Assembly: GCF_014138435.1 (NCBI RefSeq)
Contig: NZ_JACJIM010000002.1
Location: 248,001-312,000 of the forward strand
Length of the DNA: 64,000 nucleotides
Source: Methylobacterium fujisawaense
Lineage (GTDB): Bacteria; Pseudomonadota; Alphaproteobacteria; Rhizobiales; Beijerinckiaceae
Reading direction: 5' to 3'
Shown here piece by piece: positions 36,260-45,073 of this stretch; positions within the stretch are counted from its first letter, which is position 1; each line of letters begins with the position of its first letter. Made by a program: the position numbers and the translations under genes. The notes under the pieces were generated by a model, which made no database searches, was not told the origin of the DNA, and worked only from the letters and a program-made list of their open reading frames with translations.

Positions 36260-38199
36260 TCGCGGTGACGCATCTCTTGGGCGCGGGGCATCTCACCCGC
36301 GCCGCCGCCCTCGCCCGCGCCTTCGCGGCGGCCGGTCACGAGACACTGCTGGTCTCAGGGGGCGTTCCGGCGCCGATGGTCCGCCGCGACGGCCTGCGCC
36401 TCGTTCAGCTGCCGCCGCTACGGATCGCCGGCACGGAGTTCTCGACGCTGCTGGAGCCCGACGGCCGTCCGGCCGAGTCGGCGCTGCTGGCACGCCGAAG
36501 CGCCCTGATGATCGAGACCGTGACGGCCTTCGGACCGGATGCCGTCATCACCGAGCTGTTCCCCTTCGGCCGGCGCGCCCTGGCACACGAGTTCCTGGCT
36601 CTGGTGGATGCCGCTCGTGCAGGTCGGCCGCGCCCGCTCGTCCTCGCATCCGTCCGCGACATTCTCGTCGCCTCGACGAAGCCCGCGCGCATCGCCGAGG
36701 CGCACGCACGCGTGGCGGACCTCTACGACGCCGTTCTGGTACACGGCGATCCAGCTCTCGTGCCCCTCGATGCCTCCTGGCCCGTCGATGCGGCCACCGC
36801 CGCGAAAGTCCGGTACACCGGCTACGTGGACGAGGGCACGGTCGCTCCGCCGGCAATCCGTCGCGCCGGCGTGCTGGTCGCCGCCGGATCCGGGCCGGCC
36901 GGGCTGGTTCTGCTCGGCGCTGCCGCCGAGGCGGCCCGGCAGCGGCCGGATCTCGGCTGGCGGATCCTCGCCGGCCACGGCGTGCCCGAGGCGGCGCTGT
37001 CCGGGATCGGCCGCGATCTTCCTCCAGGCGTCCTCGGCCGTGCCCGGCCCGACTACCGCGCCCTCCTGGCCGGGGCCGCCGTCTCTGTGAGCCAGTGCGG
37101 CTACAACACGGCCATCGATCTCCTCGCCACGGGCACGCCCGCCGTGCTGGTGCCGTTCGAGGCCGGCGTCGAGACCGAGCAACGCCTGCGCGCCGCGTGC
37201 CTCGCCGCCCGCGGTCTCGCCCGTGTGCTGCCGGAATCGGAGTTGACGGCCCAAACCCTGGTCCAGGCCGTCGAGGCCCAGGCGGCTGCACCCGTCCCCG
37301 GTCCGCACGGCATCGACATCGCCGGCGCCCGGCGCACGGTGGAACTGGTCGAGAGCCTGCACGGCGTCGGTCCGGCGCGGCGCGGATCCGTTCCCCCGAC
37401 GGATCCGGCCTTCGCGGTCATCGATCGCGCCCTGGATTCCGTGGCCGCCCGCGGCGGGCGTGTTCCGCTGTTCTGGCGCGACGACGATGCGATCGCGGCG
37501 AGCCCGGAGCTCGATCGGCTCGTGGGGCTTGCGGAGGCGCACGGCATCCCGCTGCTCCTCGCGGCGATTCCGTCCGGGATCGAGCCGTCGCTCAAACGGC
37601 GCCTCGAAACGGCTCCGGGCGTGAGGGTCGCCATTCATGGCCTCGCCCACAGCAACCACGCGCCCCCCGGCGAGAAGCCGGCGGAGTTCGGTGCGCACCG
37701 GCCCCTCGATATCCGGATCGCGGAGGCCGCGGCCGGCTTGAGGATCGCCCGCGCGCGGCTGGCGGAGGCCACGGTGCTGCCGGTCTTCGTCCCACCCTGG
37801 AACCGCCTCGCGCCGGATCTCGCCGCCGCCCTGCCTGATCTCGGCTATTGCGGCCTCTCGGCCGTACCCGGCCCACCGGTTCCGGGTCTGCGCCGGCTCG
37901 ACGCCACGCTTGACCCGATCGACTGGCGGGGCACCCGGTCCCTGCGCGATCCGGAGGCGCTGCTGACCGGCGTCGCCGACGCCATCGTCCGTGCGCCGGA
38001 GCAGCCGGTCGGTCTGCTGACCCACCATCGCGTCCATGACGACGCCCTCTGGAGCTTCGTCGCGGCGCTGATCGCGCACCTCGTCCGGCACCCGGCGATA
38101 CAGCTGCTGGATCTTCGCGAGCACTTCGGCGTCGCCGCGATGGACATGGGCCTCAAGGCGTCTAAGTCTCGGGTCTCACAGATCGCGAGGACGGGTTGA
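36247..38199 (+). CDS. Fusion of GT-B glycosyltransferase and polysaccharide deacetylase
   Basis: A 650-residue two-domain protein. Residues of about 1-375 are a MurG/GT1-like glycosyltransferase: MRVLIAVTHLLGAGHLTRA at the start and SVSQCGYNTAIDLLATGTPA near 279-298 at the donor site. Residues of about 395-640 resemble the NodB/CE4-type polysaccharide deacetylase fold: PLFWRDDDAIA with D412-D414, then VAIHGLAHSNHAP with H464 and H468 as metal-ligand candidates, FVPPWNRL and LLTHHRVHD. The enzyme may glycosylate and deacetylate one glycan. No signal peptide, so the deacetylase would act in the cytoplasm. GTG start at 36247 overlaps the previous gene by 13 bases. Fusion is seen directly; substrate unknown. 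Confidence 0.8.
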   Translation: MRVLIAVTHLLGAGHLTRAAALARAFAAAGHETLLVSGGVPAPMVRRDGLRLVQLPPLRIAGTEFSTLLEPDGRPAESALLARRSALMIETVTAFGPDAVITELFPFGRRALAHEFLALVDAARAGRPRPLVLASVRDILVASTKPARIAEAHARVADLYDAVLVHGDPALVPLDASWPVDAATAAKVRYTGYVDEGTVAPPAIRRAGVLVAAGSGPAGLVLLGAAAEAARQRPDLGWRILAGHGVPEAALSGIGRDLPPGVLGRARPDYRALLAGAAVSVSQCGYNTAIDLLATGTPAVLVPFEAGVETEQRLRAACLAARGLARVLPESELTAQTLVQAVEAQAAAPVPGPHGIDIAGARRTVELVESLHGVGPARRGSVPPTDPAFAVIDRALDSVAARGGRVPLFWRDDDAIAASPELDRLVGLAEAHGIPLLLAAIPSGIEPSLKRRLETAPGVRVAIHGLAHSNHAPPGEKPAEFGAHRPLDIRIAEAAAGLRIARARLAEATVLPVFVPPWNRLAPDLAAALPDLGYCGLSAVPGPPVPGLRRLDATLDPIDWRGTRSLRDPEALLTGVADAIVRAPEQPVGLLTHHRVHDDALWSFVAALIAHLVRHPAIQLLDLREHFGVAAMDMGLKASKSRVSQIARTG

Positions 38200-40037
38200 G
38201 CCCGCTATTGTCCATCCGCGACCTCGCGGTCGCGTTCCGCACGGAGAGCGGCCCGTTCGAGGCGCTGCACGGCCTGTCCCTCGACGTTCACCGCGGCCGG
38301 ACCCTTGCTCTCGTCGGGGAGTCCGGCTCGGGCAAATCGGTGACCGCCCAGGCGATCCTCCGGATTCTGCCCCCGGCCGCCGCCATCACCCGCGGCCGGA
38401 TCCTGTTTCGGGATGGCGAAACGGAGACCGACATCGCGCGCCTCCCCGCCGACAGCGAGGCGATGCGGGCGATCCGCGGCCAGCGGATCGCGATGATCTT
38501 CCAGGAGCCGATGACCTGCCTGTCTCCGCTCCACACGGTGGGCGATCAGATTGGCGAGGCCCTGCGGATCCATACCGGTGCCGACCGCAAGGAGGCGGAT
38601 GCCCGAACCGAGGAGGCGCTGGCCCGGGTCGGCTTCCCCGATCCGCACCGCGCCCTGCGGACCTATCCGTTCGAGCTGTCCGGGGGCCTACGCCAGCGGG
38701 CCATGATCGCCATGGCGCTCATCCTGAAGCCCGCCCTGCTGGTGGCCGACGAGCCGACCACCGCGCTCGACGTCACAACGCAGGCTCAGATCCTCGCCCT
38801 GCTCGCCCGGCTCCAGGAGGAGACCGGGATGGCGATCCTGCTGATCACGCACGATCTCGGCGTGGTGGCCAACATCGCCCACGACGTGGCGGTCCTGTAT
38901 CGCGGCCGCCTCGTGGAGGCGGGCCCGCGCGACACGGTGATGCGGACGCCGGGCCATGCCTATCTCCGCGCGCTCCTTCACGCGGTGCCCCGCTTCGACA
39001 TGCAACCCGGCGAGCGCCTGACGCCGATCCGCCCCGCGCGGGCCGAGATACCGCCCGGGCAGAAGCCCGCGCCGCTGCCGGGGCCGCTCCTCCAGGTCGA
39101 GGGCGTCAGCAAGAGCTTCACCCTGCGCGCGGGACGGATGTGGCAGAAGCCGCGGACCGTCCATGCGGTCTCGGACGTCTCGCTCAGCCTCGCGGGCGGC
39201 CAGACGCTCGGGCTCGTCGGCGAGTCCGGATCGGGCAAAACCACCGTCTCGAAGATGATCATGCGGGCGCTGCGGCCGGATGCCGGGCGGATCCTGTTCG
39301 ACGACGGTAGCGGCCCCCGGGACGTCCACGCCTTGAGCGGCGATGCGTTGTTCGCCTATCGCCGCACGGTCCAGTTCGTGTTCCAGGACCCCTACGCGTC
39401 CCTGGATCCGCGCATGACCGTGCGCCAGATCCTGTCCGAGCCGATGGAGATCCACGGCGTCCCGGCAGGAGAGCGACGGGAGCGCTGTCGTGCCCTGATG
39501 GCGATGGTCGGTCTGGAGTCGAGCGGTCTCGGCCGCTACCCGCACGCCTTCTCGGGCGGCCAGCGGCAGCGCATCGGCATCGCCCGGGCCCTCGCCCCGA
39601 AGCCGCGGCTGCTGGTGCTCGACGAGCCGGTCTCGGCCCTCGACGTCTCGGTCCAGGCCCAGATCCTGAACCTGCTCAAGGATCTCCAGGCGGCGCTGGG
39701 TCTCTCCTACCTCATCGTCTCCCACAATCTGGCAGTGATCGACTACATGGCTGATACCATCAGCGTGATGTGCCGGGGGCGCATCGTCGAAGAGGCGCCC
39801 CGCGCCGCCCTGTTCCGCCGGCCGGTGCATCCCTATACGCAGGCGCTGCTCGCGGCCGTGCCGGATCCGAGCCTCGACCATCCGCTCGATTTCGCGGCGG
39901 TCGCGGGCGACCAGAACGATCCGATGCGCTGGGAGGAGCCTTTTCGCCTGGCCCCCGACGAGGCCGGGGCGATGCGCGCGGTCGAGAGCGGCCACCGGGT
40001 GCGCTTCGGCGCCGCCCACGCGGTCGAGGCCGCGTGA
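38196..40037 (+). CDS. Double-cassette ABC transporter ATPase, peptide (Dpp/Opp, YejF) type
   Basis: A 613-residue fusion of two ABC ATPase modules, as in YejF. First cassette: Walker [11 protein letters not shown], signature [15 protein letters not shown], Walker [13 protein letters not shown]. Second cassette: Walker [12 protein letters not shown], signature [15 protein letters not shown] and Walker [13 protein letters not shown]. Each ends in an oligopeptide-type C-terminal stretch ([26 protein letters not shown]). It would power the permeases encoded at 42852-45028. The start is TTG 38196, overlapping the previous stop as TTGA; the deduced protein begins [14 protein letters not shown]. 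The family is certain; substrate unknown. Confidence 0.92.
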   Translation: MSPLLSIRDLAVAFRTESGPFEALHGLSLDVHRGRTLALVGESGSGKSVTAQAILRILPPAAAITRGRILFRDGETETDIARLPADSEAMRAIRGQRIAMIFQEPMTCLSPLHTVGDQIGEALRIHTGADRKEADARTEEALARVGFPDPHRALRTYPFELSGGLRQRAMIAMALILKPALLVADEPTTALDVTTQAQILALLARLQEETGMAILLITHDLGVVANIAHDVAVLYRGRLVEAGPRDTVMRTPGHAYLRALLHAVPRFDMQPGERLTPIRPARAEIPPGQKPAPLPGPLLQVEGVSKSFTLRAGRMWQKPRTVHAVSDVSLSLAGGQTLGLVGESGSGKTTVSKMIMRALRPDAGRILFDDGSGPRDVHALSGDALFAYRRTVQFVFQDPYASLDPRMTVRQILSEPMEIHGVPAGERRERCRALMAMVGLESSGLGRYPHAFSGGQRQRIGIARALAPKPRLLVLDEPVSALDVSVQAQILNLLKDLQAALGLSYLIVSHNLAVIDYMADTISVMCRGRIVEEAPRAALFRRPVHPYTQALLAAVPDPSLDHPLDFAAVAGDQNDPMRWEEPFRLAPDEAGAMRAVESGHRVRFGAAHAVEAA

Positions 40038-40903
40038 TGCAGGCCCGGCCACCCGTGATGCTGGAGCGCCTGCGCCGCAAGGTGCTGTCGCCGCTCTTCG
40101 ACCGCCTGGGCTACGACCTCGTCCCGGCGGCCCCCGACTGGAGCCACCGGCCGACGTCACCGCGCGAGGTGGCGACGCTGCTCGAATCGGCCGCCGCCAT
40201 CCTGGAACGGGATCTCGCCGCCGCCGGCCTGGTTCCGGATGGCGACGTCCTCGAACAGGTCCAGGCGTTCTGGGCGCTGATCCCCACCGCGCCCGTCCGC
40301 CAGCGCCGGGGCGGGAGCGGCTTCAACGGCGCGTTGCAGCTCTACATCGCGATGCGGGCGCTGAAGCCGGATTTCGTGGTCGAATCCGGCGTGTTCCGCG
40401 GCCTCACCACCTGGGTCATCCGGCAGGCCCGCCCGCAGGCACAGATCTTCTGCCACGATCCCGACCTGTCGGGCCTCCAGTACCGCGACCGGCAGGCGCG
40501 CTACAGCACCGCCGACTGGTCGAAAGCCGACTGGTCCATACTGGACCCGGCGCGGACGGTGGCGTTCTTCGACGACCACGTCGCCCAGGGGCGGCGGGTC
40601 GTCGAGGCGCAGGCCCGGGGCCTGACCCGTCTGCTCTTCGACGACGATGCGGCCGGACACCGGATCCACGCCCATGGCGGACCTGCGCATCCGACCATCG
40701 CGATGATCACCGGCCCCGAACGCAGCCCGGAGCCGATCCGCTGGACCCGGAACGGCCGCCACTTCGAGCAGCCGGCCGACGATTCTCTTCTCCGGCAGGC
40801 TGCAGACCTGATCGTGCGGTCGCATGCCTTCGATGACCTGCACCGGGCCACGGGCTACTCGCCGGCGCGGCTGACCTCGGTGACGCTTCGGGGCAGCCCA
40901 TGA
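40037..40903 (+). CDS. Putative SAM-dependent methyltransferase-like protein
   Basis: A 288-residue soluble protein lying between the ATPase and the binding-protein gene. The central part FVVESGVFRGLTTWVIRQA followed by AQIFCHDPDLSGLQYRD resembles motif I and II of class I (Rossmann) methyltransferases or related cephalosporin-hydroxylase-like proteins; RTVAFFDDHVAQGRRV and RLLFDDDAAGH are acidic loops that could bind a metal. I do not recognise a characterised homologue. ATG overlaps the previous stop in TGATG (a GTG one codon earlier is possible). Assignment to the methyltransferase fold is tentative. Confidence 0.55.
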   Translation: MQARPPVMLERLRRKVLSPLFDRLGYDLVPAAPDWSHRPTSPREVATLLESAAAILERDLAAAGLVPDGDVLEQVQAFWALIPTAPVRQRRGGSGFNGALQLYIAMRALKPDFVVESGVFRGLTTWVIRQARPQAQIFCHDPDLSGLQYRDRQARYSTADWSKADWSILDPARTVAFFDDHVAQGRRVVEAQARGLTRLLFDDDAAGHRIHAHGGPAHPTIAMITGPERSPEPIRWTRNGRHFEQPADDSLLRQAADLIVRSHAFDDLHRATGYSPARLTSVTLRGSP

Positions 40904-42855
40904 GCGCCGGGGATTTCCGGGACGACGCCTTCGCCTCCCTCCCGCACCGCGGCAGACGGGACGGCACGGTCTCCCGCCGCGCCCTCCTCGCCGGCCTGGG
41001 CGCCACATTGAGCTGGTCGCGCGCGCCGTCATGGGCCTTCGCAGAGACGCCGCCGACGGATGCGCCCGGTCCGCCGACCAAGCCCGCCGTCGCCGACCTC
41101 GCCGCCCATGGCCGCCGTCTCGGGACGGCAGGCGGCACGATCCGGACCCTCATCGCGAAGGCCCGGGATGTCCGCTACCTGTCGGTCTACGGCTATACCC
41201 GCTTGGTCGGCTACGATGCCGCGCTGAACCTGCGGCCCGACGTGCTGGAACGTGTCGATGTCGAGGGCGGGCGCTTCACCTTCACGCTCCGCCAGGGCCA
41301 CCGCTGGTCGGACGGCCATCCGTTCACCACGGAGGATTTCCGCTATTACTGGGAGGACGTCGCCAACGAGAAGGCGCTGAATCCCGATGGGCCGCCGGCC
41401 TTCTTCCGGGTCGACGGCAAGCTGCCGCAGGTGGAATTCCTCGACCCGGTCACGGTCCGCTACAGCTGGGACCGGCCGAACCCGATGTTCCTGCCCGCCC
41501 TGGCGGCGCCGCGGGACCCGCTGATCTACCGGCCGGCGCACTACCTGAAACCGTATCATGCCCGCTATATCGGCAAGGAGGCGGCCGACGCGAAGGCCAA
41601 GGCGCTCAAGCTCCGCAGCTGGGCGGCGCTGCACAACCGCCTCGACGACAATTACGAGCTCAACAATCCGGAGTGTCCGACCCTGCAGGGCTGGGTGCCG
41701 CGGACCCGCTCGCCGGCCACCCGGTTCCGCTTCGAGCGCAACCGCAGCTACCACCGGGTCGACACGGCCGGCACGCAACTGCCCTATGTCGACACCATCG
41801 TGATGGACGTGGCTTCGCAGGGCCTCCTGGTCGCCAAGACCAACGCCGGCGAGGCCGACCTGATGTTTCGCGGCCTGACGATGCCCGATATCCCGAGCCT
41901 CAAGGAGGGTGAGGCGGCCCATCGGTACCGCACCAACCTGTGGCCCGTGGCCCGGGGATCGGAGATCGCCCTCTACCCGAATCTCACCACGACGGATCCG
42001 GCTTGGCGGCAGCTCAACCGCGACGTGCGCTACCGGCACGCCCTGTCGCTCGCCATCGATCGCCGGACCCTGAACAACACGCTGCTGTTCGGACTGGGCA
42101 CCGAGGGGAACGATACGATCCTCTCGGACAGCGCCCTCTTCGAGCCGGAGATGCGGACGCTGAACGCCGCCTACGATCCGGCGCAGGCGGCGAAGCTCCT
42201 CGATGAACTCGGTCTGACCGGACGCGACGGCGCGGGCACGCGGCTGCTGCCCGGTGGGCGGCCGCTGGAGATCGTGGTGGAGAGCGACGGCGAGGCCGAG
42301 ATGGTGCTGGACGCGCTGCTCCTCATCACGGAGTTCTGGCGCGAGGTCGGCATCCGGCTGATCACAAAGCCGCAGGAGCGCACCAACCTGCATCGGCGCT
42401 CCATCGGCGGCATGACCATCATGGTAGCCGCCCAGGGGCTCGACCTCGCGGTGCCGACCGCGATCATGCCGCCGACCGAGCTGAGCCCTGCCCAGCCGGA
42501 GCACTATTCCTGGCCCCTTTGGAGCATGAACGTCGAGAGCCGCGGCAAGAGCGGCGAGCCCTGCGACGTTCCGGAGGTCCAGCGGCTGCTCGACCTCGAC
42601 CGCCAGTGGCGCGACACCGACGACGCCGCCAAGCAGGCCGCGATCTGGCGCGAGATGCTGACGAATCACGCGCGCAACACCTGGGTGATCGGCACGGTGG
42701 CGGGGGCGCTCCAGCCCGTTGTCGGCGCGGATCGCCTGATCAACCTTCCGAAGCGCGCCCTCTATTCCTGGGAACCCACTGCGATGATCGGCGTGCAGCG
42801 CCTCGACGAGCTGTTCTGGGAGACCGGCGCCGACACCCGCGCGGAGGTCCGGTGA
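40900..42855 (+). CDS. ABC transporter substrate-binding protein, family 5
   Basis: A 651-residue periplasmic solute-binding protein of the peptide/nickel (family 5, DppA/OppA/YejA-like) class. The N-terminus has a Tat-type motif SRRALLAGLGATLSWSRAPS, so it is probably exported folded by Tat. Family features: FTFTLRQGHRWSDGHPFTTEDFRYYWEDV (given in part as GHRWSDGHPFT), later RYRHALSLAIDRRTLNNTLL. The length exceeds DppA (about 530) and is closer to YejA. Its ATG overlaps the previous stop as ATGA, and its own stop overlaps the next start. Ligand unknown: oligopeptide, glycopeptide or sugar derivative. Confidence 0.88.
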   Translation: MSAGDFRDDAFASLPHRGRRDGTVSRRALLAGLGATLSWSRAPSWAFAETPPTDAPGPPTKPAVADLAAHGRRLGTAGGTIRTLIAKARDVRYLSVYGYTRLVGYDAALNLRPDVLERVDVEGGRFTFTLRQGHRWSDGHPFTTEDFRYYWEDVANEKALNPDGPPAFFRVDGKLPQVEFLDPVTVRYSWDRPNPMFLPALAAPRDPLIYRPAHYLKPYHARYIGKEAADAKAKALKLRSWAALHNRLDDNYELNNPECPTLQGWVPRTRSPATRFRFERNRSYHRVDTAGTQLPYVDTIVMDVASQGLLVAKTNAGEADLMFRGLTMPDIPSLKEGEAAHRYRTNLWPVARGSEIALYPNLTTTDPAWRQLNRDVRYRHALSLAIDRRTLNNTLLFGLGTEGNDTILSDSALFEPEMRTLNAAYDPAQAAKLLDELGLTGRDGAGTRLLPGGRPLEIVVESDGEAEMVLDALLLITEFWREVGIRLITKPQERTNLHRRSIGGMTIMVAAQGLDLAVPTAIMPPTELSPAQPEHYSWPLWSMNVESRGKSGEPCDVPEVQRLLDLDRQWRDTDDAAKQAAIWREMLTNHARNTWVIGTVAGALQPVVGADRLINLPKRALYSWEPTAMIGVQRLDELFWETGADTRAEVR

Positions 42856-43868
42856 TCCGTCAGATCCTTCGCCGGATCGTCACCATGGCGGTGACGCTGC
42901 TGGTCATTTCGGCGCTCGTCTTCATCATCATCAAGCTGCCGCCCGGCGACTACCTGTCCAACCGGATCATGGAGCTGCGCGCCACCGGCGATGCCAGCTC
43001 CGTGGCGAAGGCGGAGTTGCTGATCCAGCAATACGGGCTCGACCGCCCGGTCTGGCAGCAATACCTGATGTGGATCGGGGTGATGCCCGGCTCGGTTGGG
43101 TTCTCGGGCCTGCTCCAGGGCGATTGGGGCTGGTCGTTCGAGTACGACAAGCCGGTGGCGGATGTCGTCGGCGACGCCCTGTGGTTGACCCTGCTGATCA
43201 ATCTGACGGCCGTGGTGTTCGTCCACCTCGTCGCGATCCCGGCGGCGATCTATTCGGCGACACACCGGAACACGGTCGGCGACGCCGTCGTGACCCTGCT
43301 GGGCTATGTCGGCCTCGCGGTCCCGGGCTTCCTGCTGGCGCTGATCCTGCTCTTCTACGCCAACCGCTGGTTCGGGCTGTCGATCGGCGGCCTCTACGAT
43401 TCGGCCCTCACCAACCAGCCCTGGACCTGGGAGAAGGTCCGCTCGCTCCTGGCGCATCTCATCGTGCCGACCCTGGTGATCGGACTCGGCGGTACGGCGG
43501 CCATGATCCGGCGGATGCGTGCCAACCTGCTGGACGAACTGGCCAAGCCCTACACGGTCACGGCCCGCGCCAAGGGCCTGCCGCCCCTGCAGGCGTTGCT
43601 GAAGTATCCGTTCCGGATGTCGCTGAACCCGTTCGTGGCGGATATCGGCAACCTGCTGCCGCACCTCGTCTCGGGTTCGGTTCTGGTCTCTCTGGTGCTC
43701 AGCCTGCCGACCGTCGGGCCGCTGCTCCTCGAAGCCCTGCGCAGTCAGGATCAGTTCATGGCCGGCTTCCTCCTGATGTTCGTCGCGGCCTTGACCCTCG
43801 TCGGCATGCTGATCTCGGACCTGATCCTGGTCTGGCTCGATCCGCGCATCCGCATGGGCCTGCGATGA
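42852..43868 (+). CDS. ABC transporter permease 1 (DppB/YejB type)
   Basis: A 338-residue inner-membrane permease. N-terminal helix RRIVTMAVTLLVISALVFII, then the typical DppB segment QYGLDRPVWQQYLMWI, a GDWGWSF turn, and the EAA-loop-like MIRRMRANLLDELAKPYTVTARAKGLP which contacts the ATPase. GTG start overlaps the upstream stop as GTGA. Forms a heteropair with the next permease. Confidence 0.9.
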   Translation: MIRQILRRIVTMAVTLLVISALVFIIIKLPPGDYLSNRIMELRATGDASSVAKAELLIQQYGLDRPVWQQYLMWIGVMPGSVGFSGLLQGDWGWSFEYDKPVADVVGDALWLTLLINLTAVVFVHLVAIPAAIYSATHRNTVGDAVVTLLGYVGLAVPGFLLALILLFYANRWFGLSIGGLYDSALTNQPWTWEKVRSLLAHLIVPTLVIGLGGTAAMIRRMRANLLDELAKPYTVTARAKGLPPLQALLKYPFRMSLNPFVADIGNLLPHLVSGSVLVSLVLSLPTVGPLLLEALRSQDQFMAGFLLMFVAALTLVGMLISDLILVWLDPRIRMGLR

Positions 43869-45028
43869 ACCGGCCCGCCATGAACGACGCGCTCGCCGCA
43901 TCGGGACATTTCGTCGATCCGGCCCCCTTCGAGCCTGAGGCCAGGGCCGAGAGCCCGGTCGCGACGGCGTCCGCCTGGCGGCTGATCCTGCGTAAGTTCC
44001 TGCGCCATCGTCTGGCCGTGGCCTCGGCCCTGATCCTGCTCGCCCTCTACGCGATCGTGCCCTTCGTCGAGCAGCTGGCACCCTACGGCCAGGCCCGCCG
44101 CAACGGCGACTACCTCTATGCGCCGCCCCAGGGCGTTCACCTGTTCCATGCGGACCGCTTCGTCGGCCCGTTCGTCTATCCCTACCGGGCCCATCTCGAC
44201 CTCGACACGTTCCGCCGGGACTACAAGGTCGACGCGTCCGCGCCGCAGCCGTTGCGGTTCTTCTGCCGGGGCGACGGCTACGACTGGCTCGGGCTCGTCC
44301 ACACCGACTGGCACCTCGTCTGCCCGCCGGAGAACGGGACGCTGTTCCTCCTCGGAACCGACAAGCTCGGGCGCGACCTGTTCTCCCGCATGGTCTACGG
44401 GGCCCGGATCTCCCTCACCATCGGCCTTGTCGGCGTGGCGATCTCCTTCACCCTCGGGCTCTTCTTCGGCGGTATCGCGGGCTATTTCGGCGGCGTGGTC
44501 GATGCCGGGGTGCAGCGGCTGATCGAGGTGGTCCGGTCCCTGCCCGAGCTGCCGCTCTGGCTCGCCCTGTCGGCGGCCCTGCCGCCGAACTGGAGCCCGC
44601 TGCTGATCTTCTTCGGGATCACGGTGATTCTCGGGCTGCTCGACTGGCCCGGGCTCGCCCGGGCGGTGCGCGGCAAGCTGCTGGCGCTGCGCGAGGAGGA
44701 TTTCGTCCAGGCCGCCGAACTGATGGGCGCCTCGCCCGCCCGGGTGATCGGCCGGCACCTGATCCCGAACTTCATGAGCCACCTGATCGCCTCGGCGACC
44801 CTGTCGATCCCGACCATGATCCTCGGCGAGACCGCCCTGTCGTTCCTCGGCCTGGGCCTGAGACCGCCGGTGACCAGCTGGGGCGTGCTGCTCAACGAGG
44901 CGCAGAATCTTGCGGCGGTGCAGCTCTACCCTTGGCTGCTCCTGCCGGTCCTGCCCGTGCTGGTGACGGTGTTGGCCTTCAATTTCATGGGCGACGGCCT
45001 GCGCGACGCGGCCGATCCCTATCACTGA
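43865..45028 (+). CDS. ABC transporter permease 2 (DppC/YejE type)
   Basis: A 387-residue permease, longer than DppC (about 300) because of a periplasmic segment of about 80 residues between helix 1 (ALILLALYAIVPFV) and the conserved LLGTDKLGRDLFSRMVYGARISL. The EAA loop is REEDFVQAAELMGASPARVIGRH and the C-terminus ends FMGDGLRDAADPYH. ATG overlaps the previous stop as ATGA. Last gene of the overlapping operon; the 45 bases to the convergent kinase gene hold no clear terminator. Confidence 0.9.
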   Translation: MNRPAMNDALAASGHFVDPAPFEPEARAESPVATASAWRLILRKFLRHRLAVASALILLALYAIVPFVEQLAPYGQARRNGDYLYAPPQGVHLFHADRFVGPFVYPYRAHLDLDTFRRDYKVDASAPQPLRFFCRGDGYDWLGLVHTDWHLVCPPENGTLFLLGTDKLGRDLFSRMVYGARISLTIGLVGVAISFTLGLFFGGIAGYFGGVVDAGVQRLIEVVRSLPELPLWLALSAALPPNWSPLLIFFGITVILGLLDWPGLARAVRGKLLALREEDFVQAAELMGASPARVIGRHLIPNFMSHLIASATLSIPTMILGETALSFLGLGLRPPVTSWGVLLNEAQNLAAVQLYPWLLLPVLPVLVTVLAFNFMGDGLRDAADPYH

Positions 45029-45073
45029 CGGAGGCGGCCGTCCCCGCACGTCCGGACGGGCGTCTCTAAACCC

